DNA of 19,879 nucleotides, taken from NCBI GenBank assembly GCA_043788745.1, contig JAYVTO010000317.1, forward strand, positions 1 to 19,879, written 5' to 3'. Within the stretch, counting starts at the first letter, position 1, and every line of letters begins with the position of its first letter. The position numbers were made by a program, and so were the translations under genes. The notes under the pieces are model-generated. The model was given only the letters and a program-made list of their open reading frames with translations, had not been told where the DNA came from and did no database searches. This DNA comes from JBBQWZ01 sp043788745. GTDB taxonomy: Bacteria; Acidobacteriota; Terriglobia; Bryobacterales; Bryobacteraceae. This document shows, piece by piece, positions 14,283-19,879 of this stretch.

Positions 14283-15236
14283 ATGCTCCAAACCGTTGAT
14301 AGTAGGACTTTGGCCGCGATAGTACCCCCGCCCGCTCCGGGGTTGACGACTACGGAGGCTCCATTCATTGAGCAGGCACGGCGCGACGGCCAACTCTATA
14401 TTCATCAACCGTTTGAGCTCTACTCAGAGGAAAACCACGAGACTTGGCGGCGGCTTTACGACCAAATGCTGCCGCAGTGGCGCAAATACGCCAATCCGCG
14501 GTTCCTCGAAGGCATTTCTTCACTTTGTTTGGATCCGAATCGAGTGCCGCGGCTCGACGAGGTAAACCGGTTTTTGCATCCACTCACAGGATTCCGCGCA
14601 AAGGCGGTTAGCGGGTACGTGCCGGCGTTCAAGTTTTTCGATTCCCTCCGCAATCGCGAGTTCCCAACGACGATTACCATCCGCCGCGCGGACCGCATCG
14701 ACTACCTGCCAGAGCCAGACATTTTCCACGACATTGCAGGCCATGTGCCGATGCACACCGATCCCCAGTTTGCGAATGCCCTCGTGCGTTTCGGCGAGTG
14801 CGCGCACACGGCGGCGGAAGTTGCCGGCGCAATCCGCGATGAACAGGAACGGCTGCGAACGCTAACCAGCATCATCCAGGCGATGGCGCGCTTCTTCTGG
14901 TTCACCGTGGAATTCGGATTGATGCGTTCTCCGGATGGCCTGAAGGTGTACGGTAGCGGACTGCTGAGTTCGCACGGCGAGATCGCGCACGCGATCGATT
15001 CCCCGCACGTGCAGCGGGTGCCGATTCAACTGGACTGGGCGATCAACCAAGGCTTCGAGATTGATCACTATCAGCCACTGCTGTTTATCGTCGATTCCTT
15101 CGATCACTTGTATTCATTGACCGATTCGCTCGAACGTTGGATGCGCGAAGGCAAGCTGTCGAACGTGGCTCCGGGGGAGCCGGGTGTCGATGCCGCGGAT
15201 CTGAAGAGCTTCCTCGACGCGGGCCTCTCGCGTTAG
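14283..15236 (+). CDS. phhA: Phenylalanine 4-monooxygenase
   Basis: 317 residues, the catalytic core of aromatic amino acid hydroxylases without an N-terminal ACT domain, as usual in bacteria. It makes tyrosine from phenylalanine with O2, a pterin cofactor and Fe(II). The iron ligands are visible: His149 and His154 in DIFHDIAGHVPMH and Glu210 in FWFTVEFGL. GFRAKAVSGYVPAF, RRADRIDYLPEPD and the GSGLLSSHGEI loop match the family. The first 30 residues (PPPAPGLTTTEAPF) look flexible. No pterin-recycling gene (phhB) or tyrosine catabolic gene stands next to it. It appears to be transcribed alone; a hairpin and a promoter-like pair lie in front. Confidence 0.93.
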   Translation: MLQTVDSRTLAAIVPPPAPGLTTTEAPFIEQARRDGQLYIHQPFELYSEENHETWRRLYDQMLPQWRKYANPRFLEGISSLCLDPNRVPRLDEVNRFLHPLTGFRAKAVSGYVPAFKFFDSLRNREFPTTITIRRADRIDYLPEPDIFHDIAGHVPMHTDPQFANALVRFGECAHTAAEVAGAIRDEQERLRTLTSIIQAMARFFWFTVEFGLMRSPDGLKVYGSGLLSSHGEIAHAIDSPHVQRVPIQLDWAINQGFEIDHYQPLLFIVDSFDHLYSLTDSLERWMREGKLSNVAPGEPGVDAADLKSFLDAGLSR

Positions 15237-15275
15237 CTCCGTTCACCGCCGTATCGTCGAATCAGGAAGGCGCTG

Positions 15276-15353
15276 TTACCGCTTGTGCTCACAGTGAGCG
15301 ATGTGCTTGCCGTGGATCTGACGGGCAAGTCGAAGTTTCGGGTCGATCATCAT
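15276..15353 (-). CDS. Possible 25-residue coupled ORF, unknown
   Basis: ATGA overlap: this ATG (15353) shares bases with the stop of the next upstream small gene. The peptide is MMIDPKLRLARQIHGKHIAH plus CEHKR. It is very basic and His/Cys-rich at the end. The tight overlap suggests translational coupling, but the length gives little support. It could be a remnant of a toxin partner or chance. Confidence 0.2.
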   Translation of the reverse strand: MMIDPKLRLARQIHGKHIAHCEHKR

Positions 15354-15466
15354 CTCGGCGGAAAATCCGCGGCGTAGCGCGAATCCTCGAGCCAGATTCG
15401 CGCCAGTTCGGCCTGCTCGTCCGGCAATTCGTCAACGAGCAAACGTGGGGCGTCTCGCGTCGTCAT
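15350..15466 (-). CDS. Small antitoxin-like protein (38 residues), tentative
   Basis: MTTRDAPRLLVDELPDEQ followed by AELARIWLEDSRYAADFPPR. The 'LVDELPDEQ.E.AR.WLE' helix is of the kind seen in small antitoxins of RelB/VapB-like and uncharacterised types, but too short to place. ATG at 15466 is chosen because GGAG stands 8 nt before it; a longer open frame extends upstream into the methyltransferase's 3' end. It is downstream of the methyltransferase on the same strand, with a gap of 20 nt. Confidence 0.4.
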   Translation of the reverse strand: MTTRDAPRLLVDELPDEQAELARIWLEDSRYAADFPPR

Positions 15467-15486
15467 TCCTGATACTCCAACTTCCA

Positions 15487-16056
15487 TCATAAGTTTGCCG
15501 TACATTTTCGCGCGATTAGCTTTGCGGTCATCCGCTGGTGTTCCGCGGCGCGTGATTCTTCGGCGAACTCGATCGACCAGTCTGCAAAGCACTGCGCAAG
15601 TTCACCGGGCTTCAACAGGTACTGCGGATTCATGGGCGGCGCGTCCGGATCTTCCATCGGAATCTCGGCGGCAAAGAGGCCACCGTCGCGGAGGCCGCCC
15701 TGCACGCCAGGGAAGAGCGCGCGATCGAGATAGAAGGTATCGACGATGAGGTCGAACGATACGGGCACGATCGTGAATTCGCCGGCTTCGAGATCGGCCT
15801 GGACCGTCGCGATGCGCGGATGAGAGAGGCCGTCGAGCGCGATGTGCGAGATGTCAACTGCGGTGACGTGCCAGCCTTGTTCGGCGAGGTAGCGAGCGTT
15901 GCGGCCATGGCCGCAGGCTAGGTCGAGCGCACGACCGGGTCGCGCGCGCGCGGCGGCTTTGACGACGATGTCGCGGGGATCGCGGCAGTCGAAGTTGTCG
16001 CCGCGCGAGTACTTTTCGTTCCAGCGTTCGCGGGCGGAGTGGGGTGGTTGCTTCAT
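15487..16056 (-). CDS. Class I SAM-dependent methyltransferase (TehB/thiopurine-type fold)
   Basis: 189 residues. It opens with a W..KY motif (RERWNEKYSRGDNFDCRD), typical of the small TehB-like group. SAM motif I is ALDLACGHGRNARYLAEQG (residues 43-61), the acidic strand-2 end is VTAVDISHIAL, and the post-I region is IATVQADLEAGEF. The motif IV region is FDLIVDTFYLDRALFPG, where TehB relatives have 'yD.i...yL.R..f'. It is soluble and alone, with no marker of a specific substrate. Relatives methylate tellurite or small thiols/thioethers, but the substrate is open. The Shine-Dalgarno is weak. Confidence 0.85.
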   Translation of the reverse strand: MKQPPHSARERWNEKYSRGDNFDCRDPRDIVVKAAARARPGRALDLACGHGRNARYLAEQGWHVTAVDISHIALDGLSHPRIATVQADLEAGEFTIVPVSFDLIVDTFYLDRALFPGVQGGLRDGGLFAAEIPMEDPDAPPMNPQYLLKPGELAQCFADWSIEFAEESRAAEHQRMTAKLIARKCTANL

Positions 16057-16109
16057 GCGGGTCTGCTCTTTTGCAGGTCGCTCCGGTTGCTCGAGAATAC
16101 GAGAGTAGC

Positions 16110-16277
16110 GTCCCCTCCCTTGTATGTTGGAAGTACGGCGGCGTAAGATCGATCGCTCCCTGGATCGTAAGGAAGATCGTCCGTAAGCTGGATCTACGTC
16201 GCGTCTTCGGTTGAGCCCGAACAGTCGCTAGGTCCGGTGCAAGCCGAGCCCGTATCTACAAGGAAGGGATCCCAACC
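16110..16277 (+). ncRNA. Candidate bridge-RNA-encoding left end of an IS110 element
   Basis: IS110-group elements carry a non-coding 5' end of roughly 150-250 bp that is transcribed as the bridge RNA, which pairs with target and donor DNA. This stretch sits exactly there, before the IS110 start at 16278. It has no ORF and is rich in short repeats that could form paired stems (CGTAAG three times at 16142-16186; GATCG repeated; CCGAAC and GCCGAGCCCG further on). AAGGAAGGG precedes the GTG. The exact ends cannot be set by eye. The 16057-16109 stretch shows no feature. Confidence 0.3.
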
Positions 16278-16686
16278 GTGCAACAAAATTCTATCGCGAA
16301 ATGCTGGGTCGGTATCGATGTTTCTGACAAGTGGGTGGACGTCGCGGTGCTCACCAAGGAACAAAACGTGATGGAGTGCCGATCCGACAGGACACCGGCA
16401 AAGTTGGAGGAACTTGGAAAGCGGTTGGCGCCATATGCTCCGCAAGGCGTGGTGCTCGAAGCAACCGGAGGAATGGAGAGGATAGTCATTACGGCGCTGG
16501 TTAAGGCGGGTTTGGAGGTGATCCGTTCCAGGTCCGTTGCGCGATTTCTACGAGCGCCTCGTTGCATCCGGCAAAGCCCGCCAGTTGGCACTCATCGCTG
16601 TCGCTCGCAAACTTCTTTTGGCCGTCAATGAGAGGATGCTTTCCCTGCAGCCTTGCCGCTCCTGCGCGGCCCCGATTTCCGCTTGA
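16278..16686 (+). pseudogene. IS110-family transposase with large internal deletion
   Basis: From GTG 16278 the N-terminal RuvC-like part is present: WVGIDVSDKWVDVAV with Asp14, PQGVVLEATGGMER with Glu61, then ITALVKAGLEVI. Right after that, from 16534 and in another frame, comes the C-terminal end of the same family: PLRDFYERLVASGKARQLAL and IAVARKLLLAVNERM, stop at 16684-16686. About 250 residues in the middle are missing, including the other two acidic residues and the catalytic Ser domain. The result is a non-autonomous element that keeps both ends. It could be mobilised only by a full copy elsewhere. Confidence 0.8.
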
Positions 16687-17036
16687 CTTTTCACACAGTC
16701 GCTTACGGTTGGGCGTCGGGTTGGATACGGTCTTTTTGTACTTCGCGGGGGCGGGAGTGAGTCTGCAGGAACTCGCCGTTGTGTCTTGTTGTAGAGCGGG
16801 ACATGAGGTCGATTATTTTCGCGTTTGTCTCAAAGGAATGGGCCGCGCGCATGGCTTGATCGATGGCTGGCTCGGGGTTGTGGCTGCGACTGATGCGATC
16901 CCCACTGTGAACTGGCGGGGTTCGGACCGCTCACTCACGTTCGCGGTTCTTCGAGAGAAGGGTGCCCAAGCGCGGTCGCGGACGCTTCGATGGCAGTCGG
17001 CGCGGCGGCTGGCTGCTGGGCTTGGTACGCCCGACC
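16687..17036. other. 350-bp stretch without a recognisable gene
   Basis: Between the IS110 remnant and the aldolase gene there is no recognisable coding sequence. The open frames here lack any family pattern. The first part may hold the right end of the IS110 element. Near the other side, CGACC-TTAC-GGTCG (17032-17045) forms a small perfect hairpin whose loop includes the aldolase stop codon. No T-run follows. I cannot say more. Confidence 0.4.
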
Positions 17037-17711
17037 TTACGGTCGCGCCTCGTTGCGGGGGTGCTTGCTTCGAGCCTTCCGCACCGCCTCCAGATACTGC
17101 CGCGCGCGCTCCTCAAAAACCTCGTACTTGCCAGCCTTGATCGTCTCTGCGTCGATCAACTCGCTGCCGACCGCGACCGCGCATGACCCCGCCTGCAGGA
17201 AATCGGCTACCGTCTCCAGATTCACGCCGCCTGTCGGAATCATCTCGATCTGCGGGAACGGACCCTTCAGCGCCTTGATGTACTTTGCCCCGCCGACAGC
17301 GCTACACGGGAAAACCTTCACGGCATCCGCGCCGGCTTCCCACGCCGTCAGCACTTCGGTCGGCGTCAACGCCCCTGGAAACACGGGCTTCGCGTAGCGG
17401 TGGCACATCTCAATCGTCGAAACGCGGAGGCTCGGAGTCACAAAGAACTGCGCACCCGCCAACATGCAAGCCCGCGCCGTCTCCGGATCCAGTACCGTAC
17501 CTGCGCCGAGGATGATCTTGTCACCCAATAGATTCGCCAGCTTCTCAAGCACCTGGATCGCGCCAGGTACCGTCATCGTGACTTCCGCGACGCGAATCCC
17601 GCCCCGATGCATCGCCTCAATCGCGAGGATCGCCGACTCCGCCGTCGGTGTGCGAACCACCGGCACCACGCCAATCTCGAGAATCGCCGCCAACAGTTGT
17701 TGCTTCTGCAT
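17037..17711 (-). CDS. eda: KDPG/KHG-type aldolase (2-dehydro-3-deoxy-sugar-acid aldolase)
   Basis: 224 residues from ATG 17711. It is a class I aldolase that splits 2-keto-3-deoxy-6-phosphogluconate or similar acids into pyruvate and an aldehyde through a Schiff base. Seen: VPVVR near the N-terminus, catalytic Glu43 in RVAEVTMTV, GAGTVLDPETA, VFPGALTPTEVL, the Schiff-base Lys132 in ADAVKVFPCSAVGGAKYI, and MIPTGGVN. The longer frame begins at 17759 but overlaps the divergent FAH gene's own ATG, so the inner ATG is preferred; it leaves 46 bp for two promoters. The basic tail (KARSKHPRNEARP) is longer than usual and ends in a hairpin. The pairing with an FAH-family enzyme points to sugar-acid catabolism. 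No kinase or dehydratase is in view. Confidence 0.88.
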   Translation of the reverse strand: MQKQQLLAAILEIGVVPVVRTPTAESAILAIEAMHRGGIRVAEVTMTVPGAIQVLEKLANLLGDKIILGAGTVLDPETARACMLAGAQFFVTPSLRVSTIEMCHRYAKPVFPGALTPTEVLTAWEAGADAVKVFPCSAVGGAKYIKALKGPFPQIEMIPTGGVNLETVADFLQAGSCAVAVGSELIDAETIKAGKYEVFEERARQYLEAVRKARSKHPRNEARP

Positions 17712-17757
17712 TGGTTCGATGTTAGCAATGCCCGCGCCGGTGGTAATCTGAGAATCC

Positions 17758-18570
17758 ATGCGCTACGTGACATTTGAGAAGACAGACGGCAGCCGCGAAG
17801 TCGGCGTGCTCGAGGGCGACAGCGTCCGCGGAACCGGAGTCGCCGATATGATCGCGGCCATCGCCTCGCGCCCATCAGCCCAAGGCCCCGCGATGCCGCT
17901 GAGTTCCGTGAAACTGCTGGCGCCCATTCCCAGGCCTGGAAAGCTGATCTGCATCGGTCTGAACTATCGCGACCACGCCGCCGAATCGAACATGGCTATC
18001 CCCTCCGTGCCGACGGTCTTCGCGAAGTTCACGACATCGATCATTGGCTCTGGCGAAGCCATCGTACTGCCGAAGAACTCCGAGAAGCCCGACTACGAAG
18101 CTGAATTCGCCTTCGTCATCGGCAAGAAAGCGCGGCACGTGAAGGCGGCGAATTGGAAGGATTGCGTCTTCGGCTACACGATCGTGAATGACGTGAGCGC
18201 GCGCGATGTGCAGATGGCGACGTCGCAATGGATTATGGGCAAGTCGTTCGATACGTTTTGTCCGATGGGCCCGGCAATTGTGACGGCGGACGAGATTGCG
18301 GATCCGCACGCGCTGCGGATTTCGTGCGTGGTGAGCGGAGAGACGCTGCAGGATTCGAATACGCGGGAGTTGATTTTCAAGCTTCCGGAGCTGATCGAAT
18401 ACCTGACAAGCATCATGACGCTGGAGCCGGGCGATGTGGTTTCGACAGGGACTCCGGCGGGAGTCGGCGTGGCGCGGAAGCCGGTGCCGCGGTTCTTGAG
18501 GGCTGGCGATGACGTCGTGGTGAAGATCGAGGGGTTGGGGGAATTGCGGAATCCGGTCGTGGCGGAGTAA
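17758..18570 (+). CDS. Fumarylacetoacetate hydrolase (FAH) family enzyme
   Basis: 270 residues. An N-terminal strand-rich part (MRYVTFEKTDGSREVGVLEG) is followed by the FAH core: ICIGLNYRDHAAE, FAKFTTSIIGSGEAIVLP, the metal ligands Glu114 and Glu116 in DYEAEFAFVIGK and Asp145 in VNDVSARDVQ, then WIMGKSFDTFCPMGP and VVSTGTPAGVG. Members cleave C-C bonds of diketo acids, or decarboxylate oxaloacetate, with Mg or Mn. Next to a divergent KDPG-type aldolase, a hydrolase of 2,4-diketo-3-deoxy sugar acids (the non-phosphorylated fuconate/rhamnonate route) is a fair guess, not shown. Its ATG overlaps the longest possible aldolase start. It is followed after 8 nt by hicA. Confidence 0.88.
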   Translation: MRYVTFEKTDGSREVGVLEGDSVRGTGVADMIAAIASRPSAQGPAMPLSSVKLLAPIPRPGKLICIGLNYRDHAAESNMAIPSVPTVFAKFTTSIIGSGEAIVLPKNSEKPDYEAEFAFVIGKKARHVKAANWKDCVFGYTIVNDVSARDVQMATSQWIMGKSFDTFCPMGPAIVTADEIADPHALRISCVVSGETLQDSNTRELIFKLPELIEYLTSIMTLEPGDVVSTGTPAGVGVARKPVPRFLRAGDDVVVKIEGLGELRNPVVAE

Positions 18571-18578
18571 TTCGTCCT

Positions 18579-18770
18579 ATGAAGTTTCGGGACTTGATCA
18601 AGCTCGTCGAGTCTCACGGTTGGGTCCATGTGCGCAGCACGGGCAGCCATCGCATTTTCAAACATCCAATCGAACCGAAGCTTGTTACGATTGCAGGTAC
18701 GCCAGGGAAGGATGTACCGGAAGGTACGCTTCGTCAGATTCTAAAGGACCCGGGGTTGACATCGAAGTGA
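18579..18770 (+). CDS. hicA: HicA-type mRNA interferase toxin
   Basis: 63 residues with the HicA double-stranded-RNA-binding-like fold: KFRDLIKLVESHGWVHVRST, then catalytic His24 in GSHRIFKHP, a VTIAGTPGKDVPEG strand-turn and LRQILKDPGL. HicA cleaves mRNA to slow growth until neutralised by HicB. It begins 8 nt after the FAH stop. The only ribosome site is GGAG inside the FAH end, so the two may be co-transcribed. The catalytic His and the Gly-Ser before it are intact, so the toxin is probably active. Confidence 0.92.
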   Translation: MKFRDLIKLVESHGWVHVRSTGSHRIFKHPIEPKLVTIAGTPGKDVPEGTLRQILKDPGLTSK

Positions 18771-18988
18771 AGTACACCGTCATTTACGAAAAGGGTCCGT
18801 CCTCGTGGGGCGCGACTGTGCCCGATCTACCTGGGTGCATTGCAGTGGGTGATAGCCGCGAGGACGTGGAGCGTCTGATTCGTGAGGCAATCGAAGGCCA
18901 TCTCGCCGCTATGAACGAGTTTGGAATCCCCATACCGGCCGCGACCCATGCGTTCGGAGATGTAGAAGTGGCGCTTCCACAGAGATAA
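18767..18988 (+). CDS. hicB: HicB-type antitoxin, short form
   Basis: 73 residues from GTG 18767, overlapping the hicA stop in a GTGA. The partial RNase-H-like HicB fold is clear: KYTVIYEKGPSSWGATVPDL, PGCIAVGDSREDVERLIREA, then IEGHLAAMNEFGIPIP. The protein ends in VEVALPQR with no C-terminal HTH or ribbon-helix-helix DNA-binding part. It should bind HicA but may not repress its own promoter. The GTG start is set by the coupling overlap; another start further inside is unlikely because the first strand would be lost. Confidence 0.88.
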   Translation: MKYTVIYEKGPSSWGATVPDLPGCIAVGDSREDVERLIREAIEGHLAAMNEFGIPIPAATHAFGDVEVALPQR

Positions 18989-19105
18989 CTTCGGTTATTT
19001 CAAAACGCCTGATCCAATTCCGCGACCTGAACTCGCATTTCTTCTTGAAAGGCTACGGCCTTCGAACCAAGGAGAAATTCATATGGGCGGTGTTTTTGCG
19101 GACCT

Positions 19106-19278
19106 TCAAAAGAAGGCCGACAGTCTCTCGCAGCCGGAGGCGGCGTGCGGACGGTGATTGCCATCATCGTCAAGGTCGGATTCTGGCAGCCGCTTGAGAC
19201 CCAGACTGCTCCGTCGGTCACGAAGACGTTTTGGGTGTCGTGCACCTGGCCGAAGCGGCTGGTGAGAAAGCTGGCCGA
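19106..19278 (-). pseudogene. C-terminal remnant of a GMC-type (glucose-methanol-choline) oxidoreductase
   Basis: On the minus strand the frame reads SFLTSRFGQVHDTQNVFVTD followed by GAVWVSSGCQNPTLTMMAITVR. This is the hallmark C-terminal GMC pattern (H...NLFV.DGS....S...NPT.T..AL..R), including the conserved Asn of the active-site pair. After ITVRT the natural tail (AASGCERLSAFF, stop at 19106) is in another frame, a one-base slip near 19143. A stop (TAA, minus strand) at 19281 cuts the fragment off upstream, so the FAD-binding and substrate parts are missing. The plus-strand mini-ORF at 19083, with a good AAGGAG, lies over it and gives only 24 residues. It is a relic of an FAD-linked sugar or alcohol dehydrogenase. 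Confidence 0.6.
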
Positions 19279-19304
19279 TTATCCAAAACTTCCCCTCCGT
19301 CAAT

Positions 19305-19694
19305 TCAGGGATGAATGATCAATGCTCTGAATACTAGAGCCTGTTCCGTGACGTCAAATTGAAGCGCGTTCCTGCCGTCCTTCGTGGATGCTCCGAAATA
19401 GTTAGTAACAGCATCTGCATACGTCCCGGTCGTGAATTCGAAAAGCGAAGCCTTCTTCAACACCTCGACGGGATCCAGTCGTTCCTTCGAGCGTGCAAAA
19501 ATCTTGACTGACAGAACCTTGCCATCTTTTTCGGGTGGATCAATGGCTAACATCAGGTCTCGGTTCCCGGTCTTCGGCGCCGCGTGCCAGTGCAGCATCT
19601 GACCCTCTTCCTTTTGAGGAGTTCCAAATCTCTCAACCACCGCTTGGCGCCGCATTCCCAGCAGATCATCGTAGTCCTTCCGCCAAGCGAGCAC
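19305..19694 (-). CDS. Unrecognised protein, 5' part uncertain
   Basis: From GTG 19694 the protein has 129 residues: LLGMRRQAVVERFGTPQKEE, QMLHWHAAP, DLMLAIDPPEKDGKVLSVKI and a C-terminal part with YADAVTNYFGASTKDG. No signal peptide or TM helix. The 'G.RRQAVVERFGTPQ' helix faintly recalls the BamE-like pattern seen in the 13457-14122 gene, but I do not place it. The same frame stays open upstream to about 19838 (reading TLGWLDAYGVIGPAVQWFQR) without a start codon. Another frame at the window edge gives NGKKLSEAAQLTPARWAAAR, so the gene may continue beyond it with a frameshift. The coding call is moderate. Confidence 0.4.
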   Translation of the reverse strand: MLAWRKDYDDLLGMRRQAVVERFGTPQKEEGQMLHWHAAPKTGNRDLMLAIDPPEKDGKVLSVKIFARSKERLDPVEVLKKASLFEFTTGTYADAVTNYFGASTKDGRNALQFDVTEQALVFRALIIHP

Positions 19695-19879
19695 GCCGTT
19701 AGCTGAGAGGCTTTCTGGAGCCGTAGGGACGTCGGTCCGAACTGTCCGCTGGAACCATTGAACGGCGGGGCCGATAACACCGTAAGCGTCTAGCCAACCC
19801 AGGGTAGGATCAGCGGGCCGCCGCCCATCGAGCCGGAGTCAGTTGGGCGGCCTCGGACAGTTTCTTTCCATTCAAGCCT

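Noticed and set aside
16562..17140. Plus-strand open frame of 192 codons past the IS110 remnant
   Set aside because: It starts in the wrong frame over the IS110 C-terminus and ends antisense to the aldolase; no family pattern and no ribosome site.
19083..19157. 24-residue plus-strand ORF with AAGGAG ribosome-like site
   Set aside because: It overlaps the GMC oxidoreductase signature on the other strand and is too short to support by sequence alone.

Overview
The window looks like an accessory, rearranged stretch of a GC-rich Acidobacteria chromosome, most likely from the Solibacter/Bryobacter side of the phylum. The clues are the family mix: a TPR-carrying Ser/Thr kinase, a C-terminal tail of the Solibacter-type repeat protein domain (TIGR03437-like), a piece of an Oar/carboxypeptidase-regulatory-like TonB-dependent receptor, and many small toxin-antitoxin modules. 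This placement is inference from recalled family sequences, not from a database search.

Layout. 1-270: the 3' half of a tRNA, a possible integration site. 271-1317: a truncated haemoglobin fused to ankyrin repeats. 1406-1819: a VanZ-like membrane protein with no normal start. 1838-3901: the 3' two-thirds of a TPR kinase gene meeting, head to head, the 3' end of a TIGR03437-type gene. 3912-5651: an intact secreted amidase. 5764-11721: a segment of about 6 kb bounded by 120-bp inverted copies of an insertion-sequence-like end. Inside it are fragments of a TonB receptor, a glycosyltransferase and an ornithine cyclodeaminase, then two small zinc-ribbon proteins and a complete orphan RND efflux pump. 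11763-12335: a damaged VapBC-type module. 12364-13308: fabD. 13353-13418: a cloverleaf-forming palindromic repeat. 13457-15236: a BamE-like exported protein and a divergent phenylalanine 4-hydroxylase. 15276-16056: a small antitoxin-like protein and a SAM methyltransferase. 16110-16686: an internally deleted IS110 element that still carries its 5' non-coding end. 17037-18570: a divergent KDPG-type aldolase and FAH-family hydrolase. 18579-18988: hicAB. 19106-19694: a GMC oxidoreductase remnant and an unrecognised protein.

Functionally, the intact housekeeping or metabolic genes are fabD (fatty-acid initiation), phhA (phenylalanine to tyrosine) and the aldolase/FAH pair (probably sugar-acid breakdown). 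The rest is accessory: toxin-antitoxin modules, mobile-element debris and decaying genes. A striking recurrent theme is genes that keep their 3' end but have lost their 5' end, twice as head-to-head pairs, which suggests repeated deletions across divergent promoters. The most distinctive candidates for something new are the globin-ankyrin fusion, the 6-kb segment with long inverted IS-like ends around the RND pump and zinc-ribbon genes, and the 66-nt perfect cloverleaf repeat.
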